Positions 1 to 7,423 of a stretch of DNA of 54,473 nt are shown here, one piece after another. How positions within the stretch are numbered: position 1 is the stretch's first letter; the number at the start of each line of letters is the position of its first letter. The notes under the pieces were generated by a model. It worked only from the letters and a program-made list of their open reading frames with translations. It was not told the origin of the DNA and did not search any database. Origin of the DNA: an uncultured Ruminococcus sp. (GTDB lineage Bacteria; Bacillota; Clostridia; UBA1212); assembly GCA_902792515.1 (NCBI GenBank), contig CADAZX010000019.1, positions 1 to 54,473 on the forward strand, written 5' to 3'. The position numbers and the translations under genes are program-made.

Positions 1-15
1 TTTTTTTTTTTTTTT
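1..15. other. Poly-T run at the sequence edge
   Basis: The first 15 bases are all T, directly followed by GC-rich sequence and then the end of the GH2 gene. A homopolymer exactly at the edge may be the U-tract of a terminator cut by the contig end, or an assembly or trimming artefact. The sequence cannot decide between these. Confidence 0.6.
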
Positions 16-47
16 GCGCCGCGTCGATTATCAACAAAAATATTTCG

Positions 48-3000
48 TCATGAAGCTTTTCTCTTTTTGAGAGCTATCACAACCACTGCCGCTACCGCCA
101 AAACAGCGGCGCCGGCGAGCGCGAAAGCGACGATCATAAAAGCGTCGGGCGCTTTTTCAGGCTCCTTTTCTTCTTTAAACTCGCCCACCTCTACGAGGCA
201 TCTTTCGGCGTATCTGCCGTCAGTACTGACAGCCGTAATAAACGCGCTACCCTCCGAAACGGCCGTGACGTTTCCGTCTGTGTCAACCGTAGCGACCGAC
301 TCGTCCGAGCTCGACCATAAAAGTCCGTCAGCCGGTGCATCGCCTTCAGTTACGGTCTTAATCTTCACGGCAGTTCCCTGCTTCAGCCTGTAGTCGTCAT
401 TTTCGAACCTCAGCTCGCCGAAAAACGTTCCGTCCGTAATCGCCTTTGCGACCGCCTCGCAGTCGTCTGTTTTCACAATCAGCACGTCGTCGAACACCGC
501 GTCCGTTCTAAGCTGTCCTCCCGGAAGCGAACCGAGTACGAGATCGAAGTCTGCCGCGGGCACGTCATGCTTCATTTTCACGGAGCCGGCTACCTTGCCG
601 TCGATCATGCAGACAGTTTCGGTGCCGTCGTACCAGAAGCACATTCTGACCCACTTTCCAGAATACTTTTTGAGATTCACGCCGAAAGAACTGTCGCAAA
701 TGCCCTCGCAGTAAAGCTTGAGCGCCCCCTCGTTCGCATATATCTCGAAGTGTCCGGCGACCTTATCGCCCTTGCTGAGGAGCACGTTATATCCTGCGTA
801 CGAGCCGCCGTAGTACATGAATGAGATCACCGTATTTTCGAGCGTGACGTCTGTCTGAGTGAGAATGATCGAGTTTTTCACGGGTCTGACAGCCGGTCCG
901 GACGGCCCCGTCTCGTATGAAGCGCCGGCTGCCGAGCCCGGAACCGCGTGGTGACCCGATTCGTCAACCAGAACGTCCGACTCGGTGTCGAAGGACCACT
1001 TTCCGACGGCGATCCCGTCAAGTCTGAAAAAGCTTCTTGACGAAGGATTCGCGCTTCTCGACGTGTCGCGCACGCCAACCACGGTGAGCGTTCTTCCGGT
1101 AAAAACGCCGTCGACGCCTTCAAAAGTCAGATCCACGCTGAAGCCGTCAGCCGACGGTTCCGCTTTCACGACCCTGCCGCCAAGGTTCAGGAGATATGCG
1201 TCCGTATTTGAGGCAGACGCGGAATCGACCTGCCTGCTGAACGTGACCGTCGCCGAATTCGGGCCTGTCAGAACGAGCTTCCTGACGCATGCGGAGACGT
1301 TGTCCGCGACCGTTTCGGCAGTCACTTTTTTCGACATGGGCGATCTGTTCATGCCGCCGTCGACCGCAAGTACCTCGACGCCATACGACGTGAGCTCCCG
1401 GAGGCCTTCGATCTTAAATGAGGAAGCCGTCCCCTTCACGGTAGTAAGGAGCGTGCCGTCGAGATAAATCTCATAAAAGCGCACCTCGCCGTTGTTTTTC
1501 GGCTTGTCCCAGCTCACGGTCAGCGTGTCGTACGACTCCGATTTGACCTTCACGTTTTTCGGAGCGGCCGGCGCCTTTTTGTCGCTGACGTCGATCATGT
1601 TGAAGCCGTTAATTCCTTTAATCACTGAGGCGTCGTTGACCGTGACCTCGTACGACTCGCCCGGTTCGAGCCAGAACCAGTTGTCGGAAGGTCTGAAAGT
1701 GTCCGAAGCGCCGCCTACGTCAAACCTGACGGCCGCGGCGGGAATGTCGCTGTTGTTGACGAACCTGACGGTATTCCCGCTGACAGTGTACCTGACCTCG
1801 GCAGGCGGGATCGCGAAAAGGCACCCCGGGTCCTTGCCGGAGTTCATGAACATGTACGTGCGTGCCGCGAGGCTTCCGTTTTTGTAGAGAGTCGTCACGA
1901 TAAAGAGCGGCGCCGTGTCCGTCTCCTTTTCGGTGAGCGTGAACTGACCGAGCTTTTTCTTCATTTCAATCGAGCCGCTGCCCTTATAATTCTCCTGCCT
2001 GACCGTTTTCAGAGACGAGTTGTACGCCTTGACCGTTACCTCCCACTCGGAGTTTTTGAGTTCGTCCGCGTCGTCCAGTACGTATACCGGAAGCGAGAGC
2101 GAGCGGTCCGTTTTGTTGTACGTGTCGTAACGGTCGGCCTTTACGCCGGCGGTGAGCGGCGCGTAGGCATCCTGCAGGAACCAGTAGGCCATTTTCGGCG
2201 CGCCGAAGTAGTCGACGACGCTCCAGGAAGCGCCGGGGTAGACGTCGTTGAATTTATAGAACATGACCATCGACTGCGCCGGGAAGTTGATTCGCGAGTT
2301 GAACGCCGCCGGCACGTCCGCCATCGTCTGCGCGATTTGCGAGCCTGTAATCAGACTCTCGAGGCTGTCCACCTCCACAAACTGACTTGCGTAGTGGATA
2401 AACGTGTCTATATCGTAGCCGTAAGGCGTCTGCGTCCACCCTTTCATGCCGTTAAACGTCGCGGTGTGGTACGCGACCGTCCCCTTCAGGTCGACCGGCC
2501 ACTGCGCCATCTCCTTCGCCGTCGCGAACTTCGCGATCGATTCTATGTTCATCATTGAGTCGAGACCGTATTCGTGCAGGTTGAAGTTGGCGTCATAATA
2601 TACTGACGCGTAGTGTTCCGGGTCCTCGCCGCCCCAGTGGATGTGGTCGTGCCTGATCCCGTTCGCGCCGACGCCGCCGTCCTGCCTCCAGAAATCTCTC
2701 GTGCCGTCGTACTGATACGTCAGCTTTCCGATGTTGTTCATAACCTTGTCCGAGGTGGGCGCCTCCCCCTCGTTTCCGCCGCCGTACACGAGAAGGCTCG
2801 GCCTGTTGCGGATCCGTTTTGTGTTGAGAATGACCGTCTCGTAAAGGACGTCCGCCGGCTGCTTCTGCTGGCTGTCCCAGCAGCAAGGCCACTCCTGGTA
2901 CACGCAAAGTCCGTACTCGTCGCAGAGGTCGTAGAAGTCCTCGGTCTCGCACATTCCGCCGCCCCACGATCTGAACACGTTGAGCCCCTGGTCGTACGCG

Positions 3001-4214
3001 CGGCTGAGTATCCTGTCGTAGTCCTCGCGCGTGAAATTCATCATCGCGTCGATCGTGCACCAGTCGGCGCCCTTAAGGAACACCGTTTTCCCGTTGAAAA
3101 CGGCCGTCCTGTTGTACATGTTCGCGGACTCTTTCCGTCCGGTGGCGATGAGTTCGAGCGTCCTGACGCCGAATTCGGAAATTGCGTACGAGCGTCCGCC
3201 CTTTCCGTCCACGAAAAGCGTTTCGAGCGTGTACAGATTCTGCTCACCGTAGCCGTTCGGCCACCACAGCCTGAACTCGGGAAGGTCGAAGCGGAGCCTT
3301 ATCCTCCTCGCGCCGCCCTCGGAAGCCCCGGGAAGTTTATACGAAAACGAGTACGCTGAGCCCTCGAAATTCTTCGGTTTTACGGTGCAGTAAAGGGTAC
3401 CGTCTATTTTCGCGTCGCTCTTTTCCGCGCCGCCGACGTCCACGCAGAGGTCCATCGTTCCTGTCTCGTGCGAAACTGTCGTGATAAACGGGCTGTCGAG
3501 CACCGCCTCCGCCCTGTCCTCCACGCGAACCGAATTCCAGATTCCTATCGGCGGAAGGTCGGCGTAATGCCACGCGTAAGAACAGTTGAAAACGACCGTC
3601 TGCGTGTAGTCGATAACGGGCTTCAGGTGTACGACAAGCTCGTTTTCACCCGTTTTAATCACTCCCGTGACGTCGATGTAAGGACCGCCGAACATGCCCT
3701 GGTGCGAGCCGACGTTCTTCCCGTTGAGCGTCACGTCCATGCGGTCCGCGACGCCGTCAAAGCAGAGAAAAACGTTTTTGCCGCTGCCCGAGTAGTTGAA
3801 AGTCTTTTTGTAGTACCAGTCGCGTGTGCCGAGCTCCTTTGCGGCGGCGTCGTTCCTGCCGACCGTGGGATCTTTAATCGCACCGGCCTTGAACAGAGAG
3901 CCGCTCAAGCTGTTGGGAACGGAAACTTTGTGGGCCTTTGACCACCTGTTCGAGCCGTCCTTGTCGGAAAGCAGCCAGTCGTCGCCGTCAAGAAGCAGCG
4001 AAAATCCTACGGTGGAGCCCGCTCCGGCCGCCTCGTTGGCGCCTTTTGACATGGTAACCGTCTCGGGTTCGCCGTCCATCGGCGAGACGGTCTTCATGTA
4101 GCTCTGCCTCTCCGCGTCGGCCATGCTTTTCGCGTAGGCGATCCCCGCCCCCAGCGAGACGAAAATGCCTGCGGTCAGTATTATCGCGAGGATCTTTCCG
4201 GTAGTTTTTTTCAT
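48..4214 (-). CDS. Membrane-anchored glycoside hydrolase family 2 enzyme (beta-mannosidase/exo-glucosaminidase-like), multidomain
   Basis: Secreted retaining glycosidase, 1388 residues. An N-terminal signal segment (about 7-28) leads into a GH2 sugar-binding domain (about 100-235), an Ig-like domain and a TIM barrel with the RSWGGGM motif typical of mannosidase-like GH2 proteins. The likely acid/base is Glu482 in GGGNEGE and the likely nucleophile Glu548 in LHEYG. Then follow a fibronectin type III domain (about 870-960), a LamG/concanavalin-like domain (about 1110-1260), a bacterial Ig-like (Big_2) domain (about 1265-1345) and a C-terminal transmembrane helix with a KKRK tail, so the enzyme should stay on the cell surface. 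The start has GGAG 8 bases upstream. It lies downstream of the LamG surface gene on the same strand. GH2 membership is firm; the substrate (beta-mannoside, glucosaminide or other host or plant glycan) is open. Confidence 0.9.
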   Translation of the reverse strand: MKKTTGKILAIILTAGIFVSLGAGIAYAKSMADAERQSYMKTVSPMDGEPETVTMSKGANEAAGAGSTVGFSLLLDGDDWLLSDKDGSNRWSKAHKVSVPNSLSGSLFKAGAIKDPTVGRNDAAAKELGTRDWYYKKTFNYSGSGKNVFLCFDGVADRMDVTLNGKNVGSHQGMFGGPYIDVTGVIKTGENELVVHLKPVIDYTQTVVFNCSYAWHYADLPPIGIWNSVRVEDRAEAVLDSPFITTVSHETGTMDLCVDVGGAEKSDAKIDGTLYCTVKPKNFEGSAYSFSYKLPGASEGGARRIRLRFDLPEFRLWWPNGYGEQNLYTLETLFVDGKGGRSYAISEFGVRTLELIATGRKESANMYNRTAVFNGKTVFLKGADWCTIDAMMNFTREDYDRILSRAYDQGLNVFRSWGGGMCETEDFYDLCDEYGLCVYQEWPCCWDSQQKQPADVLYETVILNTKRIRNRPSLLVYGGGNEGEAPTSDKVMNNIGKLTYQYDGTRDFWRQDGGVGANGIRHDHIHWGGEDPEHYASVYYDANFNLHEYGLDSMMNIESIAKFATAKEMAQWPVDLKGTVAYHTATFNGMKGWTQTPYGYDIDTFIHYASQFVEVDSLESLITGSQIAQTMADVPAAFNSRINFPAQSMVMFYKFNDVYPGASWSVVDYFGAPKMAYWFLQDAYAPLTAGVKADRYDTYNKTDRSLSLPVYVLDDADELKNSEWEVTVKAYNSSLKTVRQENYKGSGSIEMKKKLGQFTLTEKETDTAPLFIVTTLYKNGSLAARTYMFMNSGKDPGCLFAIPPAEVRYTVSGNTVRFVNNSDIPAAAVRFDVGGASDTFRPSDNWFWLEPGESYEVTVNDASVIKGINGFNMIDVSDKKAPAAPKNVKVKSESYDTLTVSWDKPKNNGEVRFYEIYLDGTLLTTVKGTASSFKIEGLRELTSYGVEVLAVDGGMNRSPMSKKVTAETVADNVSACVRKLVLTGPNSATVTFSRQVDSASASNTDAYLLNLGGRVVKAEPSADGFSVDLTFEGVDGVFTGRTLTVVGVRDTSRSANPSSRSFFRLDGIAVGKWSFDTESDVLVDESGHHAVPGSAAGASYETGPSGPAVRPVKNSIILTQTDVTLENTVISFMYYGGSYAGYNVLLSKGDKVAGHFEIYANEGALKLYCEGICDSSFGVNLKKYSGKWVRMCFWYDGTETVCMIDGKVAGSVKMKHDVPAADFDLVLGSLPGGQLRTDAVFDDVLIVKTDDCEAVAKAITDGTFFGELRFENDDYRLKQGTAVKIKTVTEGDAPADGLLWSSSDESVATVDTDGNVTAVSEGSAFITAVSTDGRYAERCLVEVGEFKEEKEPEKAPDAFMIVAFALAGAAVLAVAAVVVIALKKRKAS

Positions 4215-4305
4215 TTTATCATCTCCGCCTGTCTTCTCAGCCGTTTTTCTAAAACGCGCCGCGGCGCCTATATAAAATCGCGCCGCGGCCTGTTATTTTG
4301 CCTGT

Positions 4306-5112
4306 TTATTTTTTCTTCTTGAGCAGCAGTACCGCCGCGACGGCGCAGCCTGCGATGACAACGCCTGAAACTACGGCCAGAATGACCCACTTGTTAACTT
4401 TATTGCCGTCTTTTTTCCCTGCGTTTTTCCCCGGATCTTCCGTGGAATCGGGCTGTTTTCCGCTGTCTGTCTCAACAGGCGCCTCGGTTTCAGCCGCGGG
4501 CTCGGGAGTCGGCGTTTCCGGTTCGGGAGTAGGCGTCGCGGTCGGTTCGGAAACAGGCGTGGGAGGCTCGTAACCCTCGGGGAACTGCGCCTCGACAAGC
4601 TTCATGACGTCTTCGTGTGCTCCCGCGGGGTCGGAGTAGAGCTTTCCGATCATTTCCGCGTCCATTGCGTACGTCGCGACAAGCAGTTCGTCGTACACTC
4701 CCGCGCACGTCAGAGACCTGTCGTTGAGACCGCAGATCGAAATTATATCGTCAGAGTCGCCTAGACCGTTCATTATTATTTTCTGCTTTGTCTTGTAGAC
4801 CTCCTGACCGTTCAGGTACATTTTGAAACCGTCAGGCCCGTTCACGGCCGCAAGGTGGAAGAACTCGTCCCTCCGGGCCGCCGCAATCTTCTCGACGTTA
4901 AGGCCGTTGCCCGTTCCGTAGAACGCGAGCTGTCCTTCGTCGCCGTCGACGGTGTAGTAAATCTCAAAGTGGTGCGGCGTCTCTTTTCCCGAAACCGCGA
5001 ACGGAACAGTGTACGTGCCGTGATCGTTTTCGGACCATTTCACCCATAGCGCGACCGTAAATTCCTTCATCGAAAATTCCGCCGGAAGCACGTCGTATTC
5101 AGAAAGGGTCAT
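4306..5112 (-). CDS. LamG-domain surface protein, C-terminal part (split from the upstream frame)
   Basis: 268 residues. The first about 180 form a LamG/concanavalin-like fold starting in mid-domain (FTVALWVKW, FEIYY, YDELLVATYAM). A Thr/Pro/Glu-rich linker (about 188-240) with PTATPTPEPE-type repeats follows, then a C-terminal transmembrane helix (about 243-263) and a KKKK tail. There is no signal peptide, so alone it could not be exported. The ATG overlaps the TGA of the preceding frame (TGATG), next to a run of five G on the plus strand at 5115-5119. One extra base in that run would join both frames into a single protein with signal peptide, two LamG domains and membrane anchor. Treat it as the second half of one gene, split by a real or sequencing indel. 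Translational coupling is the less likely reading. Confidence 0.8.
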   Translation of the reverse strand: MTLSEYDVLPAEFSMKEFTVALWVKWSENDHGTYTVPFAVSGKETPHHFEIYYTVDGDEGQLAFYGTGNGLNVEKIAAARRDEFFHLAAVNGPDGFKMYLNGQEVYKTKQKIIMNGLGDSDDIISICGLNDRSLTCAGVYDELLVATYAMDAEMIGKLYSDPAGAHEDVMKLVEAQFPEGYEPPTPVSEPTATPTPEPETPTPEPAAETEAPVETDSGKQPDSTEDPGKNAGKKDGNKVNKWVILAVVSGVVIAGCAVAAVLLLKKKK

Positions 5113-6146
5113 CAGGGGGCGAGCAGGCGCAGACGCTTGCGCACCGTGCCCAGGACCGAGGCGCGGGTTTCGCTGTCGATATTCAGGCGGTAATGGGACG
5201 AATCCTCGGTAGTATACTCAAAAGGCCAGAAGAAAATCATTCCCTTGGCCTCTCCCGAGTCGTCACCTGAAGGCTCCGGCGTTATGTCTGCGGGTGCTCC
5301 GGTCTCCGGCTCGGCCGTGGGATCCTCAGGAACGTTCACGTCGCCGGGCGTTATCTGCTTTTCGCCCTTCGCCCAGCCGTTCAGGTCATCTGTCCCCGCG
5401 TACGCCGCCTTGATATCTTCCGCCTTCATCGGATAATTTGCGTAGAACGCGTCGTCTATAAGACCGTCGAACGAAAGCGATGTTCCGTCGTGGTTGAGCG
5501 CACCGACCGTCACCGTGTTCATATTGCGCGCGCTTTCGATAAGCCTGCCTACAGCTTCTCTCTCGATCGCGAGCTCGCCGTTAATGTACATTTTGAGGGA
5601 GCCGCCGTTAAAAGTCACCGCGACGTGAGTCCACGTGTCGTAAGGAACGAACTGTCCGTCATCCTCTGTCGACATTATTCCGCCCACCGCGGGAACGTAC
5701 GCGAGCAGGTAGCCTCCGCCCTCTTCGTCCGAAGCGTGTCCGACGTGAATCTGGAACCTGTCGGCTCTCGTATCGGACGTGTCGCCCTTGGACATTATGA
5801 CGTTCCACTCTGACGCGCCTTCTTCGAGTTTGAACCAGGCGCCCATCGTGAATCCGTTCGTCGTTCCGTGCGGAATGGTCCCGGACGTCGCGGGAGATCC
5901 CGATGTAAGGTCGAGCGCCTTCCCGTGTTTTCCGTCGGCGAATTCTTCGACGTCTGACGAAAGTCCCAGTTGCCCGGATGCGTCGTCAAGACTGTCGTCA
6001 AAAGCCCAGTAGTGAAGAACGTTTTCGCTCCCGTTCTTGGCCTCTTCGGCCGCCGCGGGCGCAAAAGCGGAGATGAGCAAAGACGCCGAGACGATAACCG
6101 CCAGCGCTATCTTCCAAAAGCAGGTGTTGTTTTTCATTTCAGACAC
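5112..6146 (-). CDS. LamG-domain surface protein, N-terminal part
   Basis: 344 residues: a signal peptide (about 10-33, cleavage near APAAAEE), a complete LamG/concanavalin-A-like lectin domain (about 40-245; HYWAFDDSLDD, FTMGAWFKLEEG, FDGLIDDAFYANYPM), a Pro/Glu-rich linker, and the start of a second LamG domain (GMIFFWPFEY) that breaks off at the stop. The reading continues in another frame at 5112. Such domains usually bind carbohydrate or act as adhesion modules; no catalytic motif is visible. The start has AAAGGAGTG upstream and a well-spaced promoter. It reads towards the GH2 gene and away from the AraC-type regulator, so the three may form one carbohydrate-responsive unit (inference). 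Confidence 0.85.
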   Translation of the reverse strand: MSEMKNNTCFWKIALAVIVSASLLISAFAPAAAEEAKNGSENVLHYWAFDDSLDDASGQLGLSSDVEEFADGKHGKALDLTSGSPATSGTIPHGTTNGFTMGAWFKLEEGASEWNVIMSKGDTSDTRADRFQIHVGHASDEEGGGYLLAYVPAVGGIMSTEDDGQFVPYDTWTHVAVTFNGGSLKMYINGELAIEREAVGRLIESARNMNTVTVGALNHDGTSLSFDGLIDDAFYANYPMKAEDIKAAYAGTDDLNGWAKGEKQITPGDVNVPEDPTAEPETGAPADITPEPSGDDSGEAKGMIFFWPFEYTTEDSSHYRLNIDSETRASVLGTVRKRLRLLAP

Positions 6147-6173
6147 TCCTTTTTCAGGTTGTACTTTTATTTT

Positions 6174-6202
6174 AGTATACCACCGTTTTGTGTTATTCTC
6201 AA
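6174..6202 (-). promoter_or_regulatory. Promoter of the LamG gene
   Basis: On the minus strand, TTGAGA (6197-6202) and TATACT (6174-6179) are separated by exactly 17 bases, and TGG directly before TATACT gives an extended -10. It lies about 30 bases before the start codon at 6146. Recognised by eye as a housekeeping-sigma promoter. Confidence 0.75.
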
Positions 6203-6223
6203 TTTATATTAGTACAAAAGATA

Positions 6224-6237
6224 TGGACAATAGTCCA
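6224..6237. promoter_or_regulatory. Candidate operator for the AraC-type regulator
   Basis: TGGACAATAGTCCA is an inverted repeat (TGGAC/GTCCA around AATA) between the two divergent promoters. It ends about 22 bases upstream of the -35 of the LamG gene, the usual place for an activator site. Binding by the adjacent regulator is inferred. Confidence 0.4.
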
Positions 6238-6256
6238 AATAGTGCCGCTTGAAGGG

Positions 6257-6285
6257 TTGTTTTGCCGTCCGCGGTATGGTATTAT
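6257..6285 (+). promoter_or_regulatory. Promoter of the AraC-type regulator
   Basis: TTGTTT (6257-6262), a 17-base spacer and TATTAT (6280-6285) preceded by TGG. This places transcription about 35 bases upstream of the preferred start at 6328. Confidence 0.55.
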
Positions 6286-6327
6286 ATTATAAACTTACCG
6301 GATATTGCCCGGACAGACGGAGTGTTT

Positions 6328-7122
6328 ATGGAAATTAATTCGATCGGAATCAGTAAAGTTTCAGCGGGCGGCTTCGATTCCCCCGTTCACCCGGAGATCA
6401 ACGTCGTGAAATCGCTGCCGACGCTCTCTGTCGTGCAAAGCGTCAAGGGCTCTTACCGCGTCTGGCTCGAAAACAGCGCCCAGGTCGAAACCGGAGAGCG
6501 AGGCGTTTTCATCGCGCCCGCCAACCTGACGCAGCACATAAACGAATTCCCCGGAGACGACGGCACGATGATCTCCCACTGGATTTTTTTCGAGGTCGAG
6601 ATCAACAAAATGCACAAGCTCGACGAGATCTACTCGTTCCCGCTGCTGATGCCGCCCCGCTACAACGACGAGGTTTGCTCAATTATCGAAAACGCCCGCG
6701 CCGCAAGCGACCTGCCCTCGAAAATGCCCTTCCTCGTGCGCATGGTCAACATTCTGCTCGAGATCGGGACGCCGGTCGCCACCAAAAACGAGCTGACGTT
6801 CAAGCTGAAAAACTACCTCGACGAAAACTACACCGGCACGGTCTCCCCCGCCGCGCTCTGCGGCATCATGTGCTGCTCCAGGTCCGCCATGTACTCCCGC
6901 TTTAAAGAACTGATGGGCGAGACGCCGGTCAAATACGTCAACAACCTCCGCATCAGCCGCTCTCAGGACATGCTGCTCGAGACGGACCTCTCCATCGCCG
7001 AGATCTCCGCCGCCGTCGGCTTCCGCGACCAGCTCTACTTCGCGCGCCTCTTCAAAAACATCACCGGCACAAGTGCCAGCGAGTACAGAAGGCTCAGGAA
7101 AAAGATCACTTCGACGCCTTAG
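6328..7122 (+). CDS. AraC family transcriptional regulator
   Basis: 264-residue regulator with an N-terminal cupin-like sensing domain (about 1-140; GSYRVWLENSAQ, VFIAPANLTQHI) and a C-terminal double helix-turn-helix DNA-binding domain (about 165-260; SIAEISAAVGFRDQLYFARLFK, the AraC signature). An in-frame ATG lies upstream at 6262, but GGAG five bases before the ATG at 6328, plus the promoter position, favours the shorter form. Proteins of this build usually sense sugars and activate neighbouring glycan-use genes. Divergent to the LamG and GH2 genes, it is their likely controller; the ligand is unknown. Confidence 0.92.
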   Translation: MEINSIGISKVSAGGFDSPVHPEINVVKSLPTLSVVQSVKGSYRVWLENSAQVETGERGVFIAPANLTQHINEFPGDDGTMISHWIFFEVEINKMHKLDEIYSFPLLMPPRYNDEVCSIIENARAASDLPSKMPFLVRMVNILLEIGTPVATKNELTFKLKNYLDENYTGTVSPAALCGIMCCSRSAMYSRFKELMGETPVKYVNNLRISRSQDMLLETDLSIAEISAAVGFRDQLYFARLFKNITGTSASEYRRLRKKITSTP

Positions 7123-7269
7123 GACGCGACGCGACCCGCAGCATATGGCTGATCGACACGGAGCGTCATACTGTGACCGAGCCGGTGCGCTTCGCAAGTC
7201 ACTGCGGAAGAGCTTCTAAACCATGAAGGTCCTCCGATGACTTTGACCGGTTTGTAATACTATAATGCA

Positions 7270-7339
7270 GCGGCGGAACCGCCGAAACGGTTCCGCCGCG
7301 CCATGATAACCCGGGCTTTTTATAAAGCCCTTTTTATTT
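7270..7339 (+). terminator. Two consecutive hairpins, the second with a U-tract
   Basis: A perfect 12-bp stem (7270-7281 with 7288-7299, loop CCGAAA) is followed by a second stem GGGCTTT/AAAGCCC (7313-7319 with 7324-7330) and TTTTTATTT. It ends the AraC-type gene. The remaining spacer up to 7423 shows no further feature. Confidence 0.8.
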
Positions 7340-7423
7340 ATTGTCTCAAACACTTATATTCGGAGCCGTTCGTCCCCTGCGCGCAACCGGCTCACACCGC
7401 AGCGGCAAAAGGTAGCAGGAGCG

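Noticed and set aside
985..3941. Several open frames on the plus strand opposite the GH2 gene
   Set aside because: Arg/Pro/Val-rich shadow translations caused by the high GC content; no ribosome binding sites or recognisable products.
5112..5164. Programmed frameshift between the two LamG frames
   Set aside because: No slippery heptamer with a downstream pseudoknot is evident; a simple indel in the G5 run explains the break better.
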